A DNA stretch of 58,248 nucleotides, from contig CAMQZC010000018.1 in assembly GCA_947039485.1 (NCBI GenBank), positions 1 to 58,248 on the forward strand, in the 5' to 3' direction. Source of the stretch: an uncultured Verrucomicrobiales bacterium. Its GTDB lineage: Bacteria > Verrucomicrobiota > Verrucomicrobiia > Verrucomicrobiales > Akkermansiaceae. Of this stretch, positions 35,444 through 45,199 are shown one piece after another; within the stretch, counting starts at the first letter, position 1, and every line of letters starts with the position of its first letter. The notes below the pieces were generated by a model. That model did no database searches, had not been told where the DNA came from, and was given only the letters and a program-made list of their open reading frames with translations. Both the position numbers and the translations under genes were made by a program.

Positions 35444-37105
35444 TTATGGATTGCTTTCCTTGTTGCTACAGGGGAGCTGTCGCAGCTTGGGGATGCCGCG
35501 TCGGCGCAGGCTGTCGTTGCTCTTCTCGACGCTGTTGCGGTCGAGGTAGATGGTGTAGGGGGCCTTATTGATGCGGATGCTGGTGAGTCCGTTGGCTGTG
35601 GCCGCATCGAGGAGATTTGCTATCTCGCGGATGTTGCGCGCAGGTTGCCCGTTGACTTGCTCAATGAGGCTGAAGCCGAGTTTCTCGTAGCCGAGGGTGG
35701 CTGGGGTGGGGATGATGCGGCTAATGATGCAGAGCTTGTCATATCCTGCTGCTTGGAGTTCCTTGAGGCGGTCTTCGATTTGCAGTAGTTGGAGGGGGAG
35801 GTTATTGCTCTTGCTCTTGAACTCTTGGAGGTAGTCGAGGCTGAGTTCTTGGATGACGATCCCGCCGTGGATGATGTAGTTGGGGGGGGTGTCAGGGAGG
35901 TTGCGCGCGAGCAGTCCCTTGCTCTCTGTATCGCGGCTCAGGGGGATGTCGATGCTCTGGAGCTTGCCGTTGCGGCAGATTTGGATGGGTAGTGTATCGC
36001 CTACTTTTCTCTGGTGGCGCATGATGCTTCGGGCGTTGATGGCGCCGTAGAGGGGGTGTTTGACGAGCCCTTTGTTGTCGATGCTCATGCCGTCGATTTG
36101 GGTGATGACGTCGCCTTTTTTCAGCCCTGCTTGCTCGGCGGAGCCATGGGGGGTAAGCTCGCTGATATAGATGCCCTGGCTGCCCTCAGGCATATTGAGG
36201 TAGCGACTCAGCACGGGGTCGTCGAGGGGGACGGTGGTGATGCCAATGATGGGCACGATGCTTTCCTGACTGCGCTGCGCGAGTATGCCTGCGATGGTCT
36301 CAGCATTGATGCCATAGAGGCTCTGGCTGTCGCGATTGTAGCCCTCAGATATGCCTGCGAGTTTGCCATTCTTGATGATGGGTAGTCCGTAGCTGTCGCG
36401 TGAGGTGAGGGTCTGCTCGCTTTGTAGGTGGAGGCGTGGCATTTTTGCGGAGCTCAGGCCGCTGCTCTTTACTTGCAGCTCTGTGCTCTTGGGGATGCCT
36501 CCCTCGATGAGGTACCAGTACTCTGCCTTGTCGCCGAGTTTGAGGGGCTCTCCGAGGCTCAGGGGGGAGCGGCTCTCAAAGATGCTCTGGTCCTTCTCGT
36601 GGATTGGCTCAAGGATACTCAGCCCGAGTTCGGTGTCGTGGTAGCTTCGCTTGGCGCTGATGCGTTGGGATTGGTCGGGTAGGCTGATTTCGATAAAGCT
36701 GGGTGCCTTCATCACCATGCCGAGGCTTAGTACTTTGCCATCACCGAGGTAGATTCCATTGAGCATGTGCTTGCTACCTTTGCCTTTCTCCCACGGAGTC
36801 ATGCGGTTGTATGGCTGGTCGCTCACTTGGATCGTGAGTATGCTGCGCGAGGGGTCGGTGATGATGGCGGGCTTGATGGCTGGGGCTGTCTTTGCTTGCT
36901 CCTCTTTGGCTGCAGGTTCATCTTTGGGCGTTGGCTCTGCCTTGGGGGCTGGGTCTTCTTTTTCTGTGGGCTCCTCGATGTTAGCTTCTTGGCTCTGCTT
37001 CTCCTTGTCGTTTTTGTCGACGGCTGTGCGAGGGGTTGGCTCGCAGCTGCTGAGTATGATGCCTGAGATGATGCCGCTGAGCAGGAGTGTGGATGATGTG
37101 CGCAT
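35444..37105 (-). CDS. Lipoprotein HtrA/DegP-like paralogue lacking the catalytic triad
   Basis: 553 residues from the ATG at 37105, chosen because it starts a lipoprotein signal (MRTSSTLLLSGIISGIILSSC, lipidated Cys21); the longer frame to 37459 is out-of-frame overlap with the gene upstream. A Lys/Glu/Pro-rich linker (about 25-75) precedes a trypsin-fold domain and then a PDZ domain (QGIYISELTPHGSAEQAG, KKGDVITQIDGMSI) and a second PDZ-like region near the C-terminus. The triad seems lost: NGIYLGDGKVLSLGMV is where TNAHVV would be, ELGLSILE replaces DLALIE, and SRDSYGLPII replaces GNSGGPV. It begins 19 bases after the active paralogue. Likely a pseudoprotease partner or scaffold. Confidence 0.75.
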   Translation of the reverse strand: MRTSSTLLLSGIISGIILSSCEPTPRTAVDKNDKEKQSQEANIEEPTEKEDPAPKAEPTPKDEPAAKEEQAKTAPAIKPAIITDPSRSILTIQVSDQPYNRMTPWEKGKGSKHMLNGIYLGDGKVLSLGMVMKAPSFIEISLPDQSQRISAKRSYHDTELGLSILEPIHEKDQSIFESRSPLSLGEPLKLGDKAEYWYLIEGGIPKSTELQVKSSGLSSAKMPRLHLQSEQTLTSRDSYGLPIIKNGKLAGISEGYNRDSQSLYGINAETIAGILAQRSQESIVPIIGITTVPLDDPVLSRYLNMPEGSQGIYISELTPHGSAEQAGLKKGDVITQIDGMSIDNKGLVKHPLYGAINARSIMRHQRKVGDTLPIQICRNGKLQSIDIPLSRDTESKGLLARNLPDTPPNYIIHGGIVIQELSLDYLQEFKSKSNNLPLQLLQIEDRLKELQAAGYDKLCIISRIIPTPATLGYEKLGFSLIEQVNGQPARNIREIANLLDAATANGLTSIRINKAPYTIYLDRNSVEKSNDSLRRRGIPKLRQLPCSNKESNP

Positions 37106-37124
37106 GATGGGGTAGAGCGGGTGG

Positions 37125-38795
37125 TTAGGGTTGGCTATGCAGGCGAGCGTGCTCGGGGATGGCGTAGTTGGTATGGATGCGTCTGTTGGCATCCTCGATG
37201 GTCTTGCGCTCAAAGATGAGGGGCAGGGCGGCGTCTTTGAGCTCGATGATGCAGTACTCGCTATCATCCTTCGGGGCGTAGAGCTGTTGGTAGAGCTGGC
37301 TGAGACCGGAGACCTCAACACCGTTGACCTTGGTGACGATGTGGTTGCCATAGTCGCTGAATCGCGCATTGACCTCATCGGGGAGGGTCTGGGTGAGGAT
37401 GACGAGGTCTTGTTTGTCCTTGGAGCCACCGCGCTGGACGAAGTGCTCGACATCGGCAAGCACGCTCTGAGGTTTGATTTTATGCGCTATAATCTCATTG
37501 AGAGTGAGGGGCTGGAAGACGAGTCCACCGTAGACGACGTAGCGTGGCATCTTGTCAAAGCTCATGGAGGTGAGCTCCTGCTGAGGGGGGGGGCGCAGGG
37601 TGGTGATCAGCTCTAGCTGCTTGCCATCGCGCAGGATGCTAAACTGGAGCTGGTCGCCCATAAAGGATCGCTCGGCAAGCTCACTGAGAGGGACGCGCTC
37701 GCCGTCAAGCTCAATCATAGCGGAGCTATCCACGGGCAGTCCATTGATCGCGAGGACGACGTCGCCTATCTGGAGGATGCCATCGCTACTGCCTCCCACG
37801 ATGATGTCGCCTACGAGGACTCCTTGCCCGTTATTGGGCAGATTGTAGTGCTTGCGCATGGCGGGGTTTTGGATGGGAAAGAACTCGGCACCGATGTTGA
37901 CGTATTTGTCGTAGTGTCCATCGCTCACGTCCTTGAGGAATCTCTGGATGACGGGTGCTGGGATGATGTAGCCTGTGCTGTTGGCGCTGATGAGGCCTTG
38001 GAATGCGACGCCGATGACCTCGTTGCCTTTGAACACGGGTCCTCCGCTATTGCCAGGGTTGATGGCGGCATCAATTTGGACGGTGAGATGCTCATTATTG
38101 CGGCTGTGGGCGTAGCTGTTGGTCTCGATACGTGAGACGATACCGCGTGTGACAGAGAGGCGGCTGCCTCCCACGGGGTAGCCTATCGCGCGCACCTCTT
38201 CTTCTAGGCGTGGCAGCTCGTCGCTGATGGTGAGCTGCTTGACATTGACAAAGCTCGTCTCACTTTCATCAATCTCAATGAGGGCGAGGTCGCAGTCATG
38301 GGCGATGTGACGCACTTTGGCTGGTATCTTGCGCGCGTCGCCGTACTTGGAGATATAGATGGTCTCAGCGTTGGCGACAACGTGGGCGTTGGTCATGAAA
38401 AGATTGGGCGCGACGAGGAAGGCCGTGCCTGTGCCCTGTGCAAAGTTGCCTGCCTGCCATGGGATGGCGTAGTTGGGCTTTTTCTTTGAGTTTTCAACGC
38501 GTACGATGCTCTCGTAGTGTTTAGGAATTTGCTTGTGCTGGCGAGCCTTGGGCTTTTCTTGCGGGGAGGCTTCTTTGGCAATCTCTGCGGCATCGGCGGA
38601 TTTGGCAACGGGTGTGGCTTTCTCTACCTCAGAAGCCGCTGCTTCTGGAGCTGCTTCTGGAGCTGCTGTTGGCATGTTTTGAGCGGCTTGCTCGGCTAGT
38701 GGTACACCCTCGCCGCCGATTGCGGATGTTGTTGACCATGAGACTGATGCGAGAAGCAAGATGCTGGATTTGGTGATACGGACGAGGTTTTTCAC
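37125..38795 (-). CDS. HtrA/Deg-family serine protease with PDZ domains
   Basis: 556 residues with a probable signal peptide (MKNLVRITKSSILLLASVSW), an Ala/Pro/Glu-rich linker to about 90, then a trypsin-like domain with a full triad: His138 (TNAHVV), Asp169 (HDCDLALIEI) and Ser250 (INPGNSGGPVF). After it come PDZ-type regions (GDIIVGGSSDGILQIGDVVLAI and a C-terminal one near VNARFSDYGNHIVTKVNG). Deg proteases degrade or refold damaged exported proteins. The PDZ arrangement resembles Deg9-like proteins more than E. coli DegP. It is the first gene of the minus-strand run to ribE. Confidence 0.88.
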   Translation of the reverse strand: MKNLVRITKSSILLLASVSWSTTSAIGGEGVPLAEQAAQNMPTAAPEAAPEAAASEVEKATPVAKSADAAEIAKEASPQEKPKARQHKQIPKHYESIVRVENSKKKPNYAIPWQAGNFAQGTGTAFLVAPNLFMTNAHVVANAETIYISKYGDARKIPAKVRHIAHDCDLALIEIDESETSFVNVKQLTISDELPRLEEEVRAIGYPVGGSRLSVTRGIVSRIETNSYAHSRNNEHLTVQIDAAINPGNSGGPVFKGNEVIGVAFQGLISANSTGYIIPAPVIQRFLKDVSDGHYDKYVNIGAEFFPIQNPAMRKHYNLPNNGQGVLVGDIIVGGSSDGILQIGDVVLAINGLPVDSSAMIELDGERVPLSELAERSFMGDQLQFSILRDGKQLELITTLRPPPQQELTSMSFDKMPRYVVYGGLVFQPLTLNEIIAHKIKPQSVLADVEHFVQRGGSKDKQDLVILTQTLPDEVNARFSDYGNHIVTKVNGVEVSGLSQLYQQLYAPKDDSEYCIIELKDAALPLIFERKTIEDANRRIHTNYAIPEHARLHSQP

Positions 38796-38882
38796 AGGTT
38801 TTATTTTGCGCCTATCTTAATGACAAGTCAAGTTAAAGTTACGTATTAGCAGACATTGGGCTAGGTGGGGCGCAATAGGGGG

Positions 38883-38911
38883 TTGCACCTGATGCAGAAA
38901 TGCGTTAGTAT
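38883..38911 (+). promoter_or_regulatory. Promoter of the penicillin-binding protein gene
   Basis: TTGCAC (38883-38888), 17-base spacer, TAGTAT (38906-38911). The -10 is only 7-10 bases before the GTG/ATG start cluster. Confidence 0.55.
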
Positions 38912-38920
38912 AGCTACGTG

Positions 38921-41155
38921 ATGATGCGCAAATTTCTATTGCTCTTTGCTTGTTCCTTAACTTGGAGCCTCTCGATGAGCTTCGCTCAGGATGATGTTTT
39001 AGCTCAGCCTCTCAGCGAGGAGGAGGAGGAGGGTATTGTCGAGACGGTGAAGCTCGGCGGTGAGGGTTTAGAGCAGCAGGCCGCTGGTGCCGTGCAAGAA
39101 GCCGAGCCACAGGTTGCTATGCCTCAGAGCTTGGAGGATGTAGGAAATGAGGAGGATGTGAAGATAAGCCCACCTAGCTCCAGCCTGCCTCCAGCCCCGA
39201 TCAAGGATGATAAGCAGACAGCTAATCCCTCCTTGCTTGACCCATCACGTGTCGCCTATGCGGCTACTCGACGCAATGCGCGTACGATGTCTCTCTCTGT
39301 CCCTGCACCCCGCGGGATGATTACTGACCGCGATGGGCTTGCGATGGCCTACTCCGAGGTAGCTTATCAGCCCGCTATTCGCTTTGGTCAGTTGAAGAAT
39401 GGGAGCGATGAGCAAGTGCTTGCTATTGCCAAGAGGGTGATTGATCGCTACACGGAGCTAGATTTGCGTATGATTGCGCGCACGGAGAACTACATTCTCA
39501 ATCACTACCGCTACCGCCGCTGGCTGCCCTTGCCCGTGGGCATGGTGCTGCGCAAGGATGATGCCGATGCTCTGCTTGCTAAAGTAGGGGTGCTGCCTTA
39601 CTCTGAGTTGCTGCCGGTCTACATCCGCAAGTACCCCGAGGCAGGGCTAGCAAGTCATATCTTGGGCTACACGGGTACGCAGGCAAAGCTGCCTATTGGC
39701 CCAATCAATCACAATGACCCCATCTTTGAGCGGCAAGAGGGTCGCTCAGGCTTGGAGAAAAGCTTTAATCAACAACTCACGGGCAATGACGGCATCTGGC
39801 GTCTGATGTTTAATGAGCGGGGCGATAAGATTCTCGATGAGCTCCAGCAGACTCCACGTCCCGGTGGTACGCTGGTGACGACGCTCAATCTCCCATGGCA
39901 GAAGGCTGCTGAGGAGGCGCTGCGTGATCACACCAATGGGCGTGGTGCCTTTGTTATGCTGGACTGCCACACGGGTGAGATTGTCGTGATGGCGACGATT
40001 CCGAACTTTGACCCCAATCAGTTCATCCCCTTCATCACACAAAAGGACTATGATGCACTACGTGAGAACCCAGCAAAGCCGCTGGTCTCGCGCGCCTACG
40101 CTGGTGTTTACCCCCCAGCCTCAACCTTTAAGCCGGTGACAATTGCTGCGGCTCTGCGCCATGGTGTCATTGCGGAGGATACTTATATTTTTTGCCCCTA
40201 CAGTGTGCGCATTGGTGGGCATGAGTTTCGTAATCACTCGCGTTTCACCGGCTCAATCAACTGTGTGACCGCCTTGGTGCTTTCGAACAATCCTTTCATG
40301 TACATTACGGCAGCGAGCGCGACAAATAGTCTCGGAGCTGCGCGTCTCTGCGCGATGGCTCGCCGTATGGGCTATGGTCAGCGCTCGGGTATCCCACTGC
40401 CTGATAAGGCAGGTAATGTGCCTGATGAGAACTGGATGTTTCGCAGTTATGGTCGCGGATTTATGCAGGGGGATGCGGCCAATATGGCAATTGGACAGGG
40501 TCCCTTGCTGGCGACGCCTTTGCAGGTTGCACACTCCGTTGCCGCTATTGCTAATGGTCGCTACCTGCCCAAGCTGCAGCTGGTGCGCCAGATGCTGGAT
40601 CGTGATGGTAATGTGGTTTATCAATTTAGCCCTGAGGTGCAGAGTAATCTCTCTGACATGGCATCATCCTTTGCGGTTGTGCGCCGCGGTATGCAGGGTG
40701 TAGTTAATGGTGGTACAGGTCGCCGCGCGGCTCTGAGTTATACCTCCAACGCAGGTAAGACAGGTACGGCCCAGTGGGGTAGAGCCTCGGATGATTGCCG
40801 TCTGGCGTGGTTTGCTGGCTTTATGCCTGCAGATAAGCCCCGCTATGCCTATGTGGCCCTCTATGAGGGGGAGCCTCATCAGCGTATTGCTGGTGGGCGC
40901 ATGGCGGCGGCTATTGTAAAGACCTTTTTTGAGTCCATCAGCACGAGTATGAAGCTTGTGTTGGAGGGCGGTGATGCTCAGATTGATATTGATCTGGGTG
41001 AGCTTGAGGGTGAGGATCTGGGCGCTGAGGATGTCAGTGAGCAGGATGCCGCGCTGATTCAAGAGAAAATAAAGCAGGAGCAAGAGCTGCGCAAGGCGCA
41101 AGAGCGCCGTAATCGGACCAAGGGCTGGCGCTCTGGGCGTAGTCGCCGCCGATAA
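38921..41155 (+). CDS. mrdA: Penicillin-binding protein 2 (class B transpeptidase)
   Basis: 744 residues. Signal-anchor/signal peptide ([20 protein letters not shown]), an acidic linker (about 25-120), the class B PBP dimerisation domain ([44 protein letters not shown]), then the transpeptidase with SxxK in [11 protein letters not shown], SxN in VLSNNPFMY, and KTGTAQW. These fit PBP2, which cross-links side-wall peptidoglycan. A Lys/Arg-rich tail closes the protein. GTG 38918, ATG 38921 and ATG 38924 are all possible starts; the promoter position favours 38918 or 38921. No rodA or mre gene is beside it here. Confidence 0.88.
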   Translation: MMRKFLLLFACSLTWSLSMSFAQDDVLAQPLSEEEEEGIVETVKLGGEGLEQQAAGAVQEAEPQVAMPQSLEDVGNEEDVKISPPSSSLPPAPIKDDKQTANPSLLDPSRVAYAATRRNARTMSLSVPAPRGMITDRDGLAMAYSEVAYQPAIRFGQLKNGSDEQVLAIAKRVIDRYTELDLRMIARTENYILNHYRYRRWLPLPVGMVLRKDDADALLAKVGVLPYSELLPVYIRKYPEAGLASHILGYTGTQAKLPIGPINHNDPIFERQEGRSGLEKSFNQQLTGNDGIWRLMFNERGDKILDELQQTPRPGGTLVTTLNLPWQKAAEEALRDHTNGRGAFVMLDCHTGEIVVMATIPNFDPNQFIPFITQKDYDALRENPAKPLVSRAYAGVYPPASTFKPVTIAAALRHGVIAEDTYIFCPYSVRIGGHEFRNHSRFTGSINCVTALVLSNNPFMYITAASATNSLGAARLCAMARRMGYGQRSGIPLPDKAGNVPDENWMFRSYGRGFMQGDAANMAIGQGPLLATPLQVAHSVAAIANGRYLPKLQLVRQMLDRDGNVVYQFSPEVQSNLSDMASSFAVVRRGMQGVVNGGTGRRAALSYTSNAGKTGTAQWGRASDDCRLAWFAGFMPADKPRYAYVALYEGEPHQRIAGGRMAAAIVKTFFESISTSMKLVLEGGDAQIDIDLGELEGEDLGAEDVSEQDAALIQEKIKQEQELRKAQERRNRTKGWRSGRSRRR

Positions 41156-41230
41156 GGTTTTTTTTGCAAAGCCTTGTTGGGCGACTGAGCCAGCCACTGG
41201 CATCTAGATTGCGCATCTTTGTGATGCTGC

Positions 41231-41258
41231 TTGACTTTTGCTTGCGGCTTGCTATACT
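41231..41258 (+). promoter_or_regulatory. prfB promoter
   Basis: TTGACT (41231-41236), 16-base spacer, TATACT (41253-41258), ending 9 bases before the prfB ATG. Confidence 0.6.
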
Positions 41259-41267
41259 CCTCCTCGT

Positions 41268-42387
41268 ATGGAAAACCAGACGACTAATGTTGATCTCTCG
41301 ACGCTTGACACGGCCGCAATGCGCAGCCGTCTTTCCGAGCTCGGGAGCTATCTTTGACCTCGCTAACCTTGAATCAAAAGTAGTCCAGCTCGATGAGGGC
41401 ATGGCCGCCCCCGACTTCTGGGATAATCCTGAAAAAGCTCGCGCTTTGATGAGCGAGCTCAATCCTCTCAAACGACGTCTGGAGAAATTCCGATCGCTTG
41501 AGAGTGGCATTGAGGATGTTGAGGTAGCCATTGAGATGGCGGCCGAAGATGATGATATGGAAATGGCTCGCGAGGCCAAGGCTGAATATGATGCTTGGAG
41601 TAAGCGTCTCAAAGATTTTGAATTACTCACGCTACTCAATGGCGCCCACGATAACGCGGGCTGCTATATTACCATCCATGCTGGTGCCGGAGGTACCGAG
41701 GCTTGCGACTGGGCCAGTATGCTTATGCGCATGTATCTGCGATACTGCGAGCGTCATGGCTTCAAGACCGAGGTGATGGAGAGTACTGATGGTGATGGTG
41801 CGGGTATCCGCTCCGTGACCATCAAGATTGAGGGAGAGTACGCCTATGGTTATCTGAAGAATGAACGCGGTACCCACCGCCTTGTACGCATGAGTCCCTT
41901 TGACTCAGCAGGCAAGCGTCATACTTCCTTTACCTCTCTGGATGCAACTCCTGACATCAGTGACGATGTGGATCTCGAGGTGCGTGAAGCCGATGTAAAG
42001 ATGGACAGTTATCGCGCAGGCGGTAAGGGTGGTCAGAACGTGAACAAGGTTGAGACCGCAGTACGACTGACCCATCTTCCATCAGGACTCGTCGTCGCCT
42101 GCCAGACGCAGCGCTCGCAGCTTCGCAACCGCGAAGAAGCCATGCGCATGCTCAAGGCTAAGCTCATTCAACTCGAAGAAGATCGCAAGCGCGCTGAGGC
42201 TGATCGCCAGTACTCTGAGAAGGGTGACATCGCTTGGGGTAATCAGATTCGCTCCTACGTCTTCCAGCCTTACCAGATGGTAAAGGACCTCCGCACGGGG
42301 GTTGAATCAGGCAATATTCATGACGTGATGGATGGTAACATCGATGCTTACATCGAGGGTATGCTCCGTCACGGTACTCAGGCTTAA
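41268..42387 (+). CDS. prfB: Peptide chain release factor 2, made by programmed +1 frameshift
   Basis: Terminates translation at UGA and UAA. The first frame, ATG 41268, reads [20 protein letters not shown] and stops at TGA 41355-41357 as codon 30. Reading continues in the +1 frame from GAC 41356 ([12 protein letters not shown]) to 42387. The main protein has the RF2 domain order, the peptidyl-transferase loop [19 protein letters not shown] with GGQ, and the SPF anticodon-like motif in [14 protein letters not shown], which identifies RF2 rather than RF1. Joined protein is about 372 residues. A single-frame reading from 41164 is an artefact that skips the real start. Confidence 0.93.
41341..41358 (+). 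promoter_or_regulatory. prfB: Programmed +1 frameshift site in prfB
   Basis: TATCTTTGAC, with CTT at 41352-41354, TGA at 41355-41357 and C after it, is the classical RF2 autoregulatory slip site. Upstream GGGAG (41343-41347) is a modest internal Shine-Dalgarno, weaker than the usual AGGGGG. Low RF2 lets the ribosome slip on CUU and continue. Confidence 0.92.
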
Positions 42388-42401
42388 AAAAACTTGTAGA
42401 G

Positions 42402-42439
42402 AGAAGACCGAGCCGCGCAGCATGCGCGCTCGGTCTTCT
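42402..42439 (+). terminator. Terminator between prfB and trmD
   Basis: 12-bp stem AGAAGACCGAGC (42402-42413) with GCTCGGTCTTCT (42428-42439); the loop itself can form a GCGC/GCGC extension. A poor T run follows, so readthrough is possible. Confidence 0.7.
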
Positions 42440-42469
42440 TGCACAAGTGGCTAAGAAGAAACTACGAGA

Positions 42470-43249
42470 ATGCTTGAGATTGATGTAATCACGCTTTTTC
42501 CCGAGATTGTTACGGCACCCCTTGCTCAGAGCATCATGGGGCGCGCTAGCGATGGGGGATTGGTCGCCGTGAGAGCGCATAATTTGCGCGACTGGACGAC
42601 TGATAAACACCACCGCACCGATGACTATCTCTGCGGTGGAGGGCAGGGCATGCTGCTCAAGCCCGATCCGCTATTTGCGGCCATTGAGGAGCTCTCACGT
42701 CCGAGCACTCAGGTCATCCTGATGACCCCACAGGGCCATAGCTTTGACCAGCCCATGGCTGAGGAACTCGCAGCCCCCTGCATGGATGGATCGGATGCTC
42801 ACTACATTATCCTCTGTGGTCACTATGAGGGCGTTGATCAGCGTGTGATTGATTCCCTTGTTCACCGAGAGATATCCATAGGCGACTACATTCTCACCAA
42901 CGGAGCCATTGCGGCCGTCATTCTCATTGACGCCGTGGCGCGACTGCTGCCAGGAGCTCTGGGCGATGCCCGTAGCTCGGAGGAGGAGTCGTTTTCTAAT
43001 GGGCTGTTGGAGGCTCCAGCCTACACCAAACCCAAAATTTTTCGCGATATGGCCGTACCGCCAGTCTTTCTCTCAGGCAATCACGGGGCAATCGCTCAGT
43101 GGAAGCTGGAGAAATCGCTGGAGCGAACCAAGCAGAACCGCCCCGATCTCTACGAAGCTTGGGTGTCAAAGAATCCCGAGTACTTTTCAAAGAAGGCGAT
43201 AGCAAAGCGAGCGAAGCTCCAGCAAACAGCCTACCGCGAGAAAAACTAA
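42470..43249 (+). CDS. trmD: tRNA (guanine37-N1)-methyltransferase
   Basis: Methylates G37 of tRNAs reading codons that begin with C, using S-adenosylmethionine; it prevents +1 frameshifting. Family motifs are the start IDVITLFPEIV, RDWTTDKHHRTDDYLCGGGQGMLLK, the trefoil-knot cofactor loop IILCGHYEGVDQRVID and the helix ISIGDYILTNGAIAAVILIDAV. 259 residues. A ribosome site AAGAAG precedes the ATG. Confidence 0.96.
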   Translation: MLEIDVITLFPEIVTAPLAQSIMGRASDGGLVAVRAHNLRDWTTDKHHRTDDYLCGGGQGMLLKPDPLFAAIEELSRPSTQVILMTPQGHSFDQPMAEELAAPCMDGSDAHYIILCGHYEGVDQRVIDSLVHREISIGDYILTNGAIAAVILIDAVARLLPGALGDARSSEEESFSNGLLEAPAYTKPKIFRDMAVPPVFLSGNHGAIAQWKLEKSLERTKQNRPDLYEAWVSKNPEYFSKKAIAKRAKLQQTAYREKN

Positions 43250-43307
43250 GAAGCTCCCCCCCTTCTCGCATAATTTAATGCGTTGTTTTGGCGCGGCGAC
43301 TGCGCTC

Positions 43308-43336
43308 TTGCGGCCCGCCCCCCTGTGTGTTATAAT
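43308..43336 (+). promoter_or_regulatory. psd promoter
   Basis: TTGCGG (43308-43313), 17-base spacer, consensus TATAAT (43331-43336). The -10 ends 12 bases before the ATG at 43349. Confidence 0.6.
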
Positions 43337-43348
43337 CATCCTACATCT

Positions 43349-44251
43349 ATGAAGGAGGGAATCCATTTTTACAATCGCTATACGGCTCAGGTCGAGAAGG
43401 AAAAAGTGCTCGGTGAGAGTGCTATTCGCTGGGTTTACGGCAGCTGCGTAGGTCGCCTGAGCCTACATCTGATCATCAAGCGCGCCTTCTTCTCCCGTCT
43501 ATTGGGCTGGCTTAAGGATAGACCCTCCAGCGTGAAGTCCCTGCCCTCCTTTGTCGAGGAGTACGGGATTAATATGGATGAGTCCGTGAAGTCACTGGAT
43601 GCGTTTACAAGTTTTAATGACTTCTTCTATCGCAAGCTCAAGCCTGGCGCTCGCCCAATTTGCGCCAAGGGAGAGGTTGCTTTTCCGGCCGATGCCCGTC
43701 ATAGCGGCTGGCAGGATGCTTCTGAAATGGAGGGTGTCTTTGTCAAAGGTCAGCAATTTTATCTTGAGGCTCTCTTGGGCAGCAAGGAGCTCGCCGATCG
43801 CTATGCTGGAGGCTCCATTGTGCTCTCTCGCCTTTGTCCCGTGGATTATCACCGCTTTCACTTCCCCTTGGCTGGCACGCCTGAGCCTGCCCATCGCATT
43901 GATGGCCCTCTGGCGAGTGTCTCACCATACTCTCTCTCACGCCAGCTCTCATGGCTTTGGACCAATAAGCGCGAGTTAACTATTCTCCATACACAGGAGG
44001 CTGGTGATGTACTGCTACTGGCAGTGGGTGCTACGGGTGTGGGGGCGATTTATCAGATGTATGAGCCCCATTGTGAGCTTGAGATGGGTGATGAGCAGGG
44101 CTACTTTGCTTTTGGAGGCTCGACCGTGATGACTTTCTTCTTGCCAAATCGCGTTGAGCTTTGCGAGGATTTGCTGCTCACAACTTCTCGTGGTCTTGAG
44201 CTTTTTGCCCGACAGGGAGACCGTATGGGGGATGTGCTTTGCTCGGATTGA
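43349..44251 (+). CDS. psd: Phosphatidylserine decarboxylase proenzyme
   Basis: Makes phosphatidylethanolamine at the inner membrane with a self-generated pyruvoyl group. The ATG at 43349 (MKEGIHFYNRYTAQVEKE) is preferred over an extension to 43283, which contains the promoter. Core segments: SFNDFFYRKLKPGARP, then LSRLCPVDYHRFHFPLAG with the catalytic His, and the cleavage motif FGGSTV (Gly-Ser) near the C-terminus, which yields a short alpha chain. 300 residues, a standard single-chain Psd. Stands alone between trmD and a secreted protein. Confidence 0.93.
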   Translation: MKEGIHFYNRYTAQVEKEKVLGESAIRWVYGSCVGRLSLHLIIKRAFFSRLLGWLKDRPSSVKSLPSFVEEYGINMDESVKSLDAFTSFNDFFYRKLKPGARPICAKGEVAFPADARHSGWQDASEMEGVFVKGQQFYLEALLGSKELADRYAGGSIVLSRLCPVDYHRFHFPLAGTPEPAHRIDGPLASVSPYSLSRQLSWLWTNKRELTILHTQEAGDVLLLAVGATGVGAIYQMYEPHCELEMGDEQGYFAFGGSTVMTFFLPNRVELCEDLLLTTSRGLELFARQGDRMGDVLCSD

Positions 44252-44314
44252 TATTTTCTGCTTGCTTTGGCAGGCTGGGCTTGGTAGATTAATGAGCTAT
44301 TAAGGATAATTTTC

Positions 44315-45118
44315 ATGAAAAAACGTTTTTTTGCATTAATGCTCACCGCTCTTGTTCTGGCCTGCCCTGTGCAGGCTCAGTCAGCTGAATCTGAATCGGA
44401 GAAGGAGTCTACGGGGCTCGTTACAGCAAAGCCCGCATTGAGCGGTGTTCGCTTAACCTCTAGCTCTGTCTCGGGGGTATCGCTGCCACCGGTCCTCTAT
44501 TATCAGTATGGCAAGGGTTTTGCGAAGGTATCTATCCGCAGTGCCTCGCTCACGCAGCGTATCAATTTCAAGAGTGGGCGCATTCAGTTATGGGCAGAGA
44601 TGCCAGAGGAGGTCAAGGGTGATAAGCTCGTCACTCCCGACATTGACATTGAGATACCAGCAGGGACGGCTAAAAAAGCCATTTGCATTTTGCAGCCCTT
44701 GAAGAAGTCTAAGAAGTCGGGCAAGTTGCTGGTCTCGCCGCTCTTTATTGATGAGGCTCGCCTGCCACTAAGCGGTCAGCATATCATTAATCTCTCACCA
44801 TACCCTCTCTCTCTCAAAACCTCTAAGAAGGGTGATTACAGCGATTCGGTGGTAGTGAAAATTGCTCCACGCGCCAAGGGTCGTAACATTGCGCCCTCCT
44901 CCATGTGCTCCTTTACTGGTAAATCTGGTGAGAAGGTGGCCTTTATGCTGAGCTGCAAGGTGCCTAGCATCAAGGAGCCTGTGCGTGTGAAGTCCTCACG
45001 CTTTGCTTTCTCTAGTCGTCAGGCTCAGATTTCTCTCGTCTTCAAGGATCCCAAGGCGGATAAGGTGAAGATTAATACGCTGCGTATCCTGCCTCCTAAG
45101 AGGGTAATCCGCAAGTAA
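44315..45118 (+). CDS. Secreted protein of unknown function
   Basis: 267 residues with a Sec signal peptide (MKKRFFALMLTALVLACPVQAQ). The mature part is Lys/Ser-rich and predicted beta-rich, with no motif I know. The ATG is supported by AAGGA upstream at good spacing. A terminator follows directly, so it is a single-gene unit. Confidence 0.8.
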   Translation: MKKRFFALMLTALVLACPVQAQSAESESEKESTGLVTAKPALSGVRLTSSSVSGVSLPPVLYYQYGKGFAKVSIRSASLTQRINFKSGRIQLWAEMPEEVKGDKLVTPDIDIEIPAGTAKKAICILQPLKKSKKSGKLLVSPLFIDEARLPLSGQHIINLSPYPLSLKTSKKGDYSDSVVVKIAPRAKGRNIAPSSMCSFTGKSGEKVAFMLSCKVPSIKEPVRVKSSRFAFSSRQAQISLVFKDPKADKVKINTLRILPPKRVIRK

Positions 45119-45144
45119 GCGCATCTTGATTAAGTCAATTTTTA

Positions 45145-45171
45145 AGCCCACGACTCTCTGAGTCGTGGGCT
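45145..45171 (+). terminator. Terminator after the secreted protein gene
   Basis: AGCCCACGACT (45145-45155) and AGTCGTGGGCT (45161-45171) form an 11-bp perfect stem with a 5-base loop, followed by TTTT G TTTT. The opposite strand also has A/T flanks, so it may serve rdgB as well. Confidence 0.9.
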
Positions 45172-45199
45172 TTTTGTTTTCGTGGGCTTTAGTCGGCGT

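Noticed and set aside
37106..37459. Extended start of the lipoprotein paralogue
   Set aside because: The 118 extra residues are Ser/Thr-rich shadow of the HtrA gene; a lipoprotein signal starts at 37105.
41164..41267. Single-frame prfB start at 41164
   Set aside because: It skips the real ATG at 41268 and the frameshift, and lies across the promoter.
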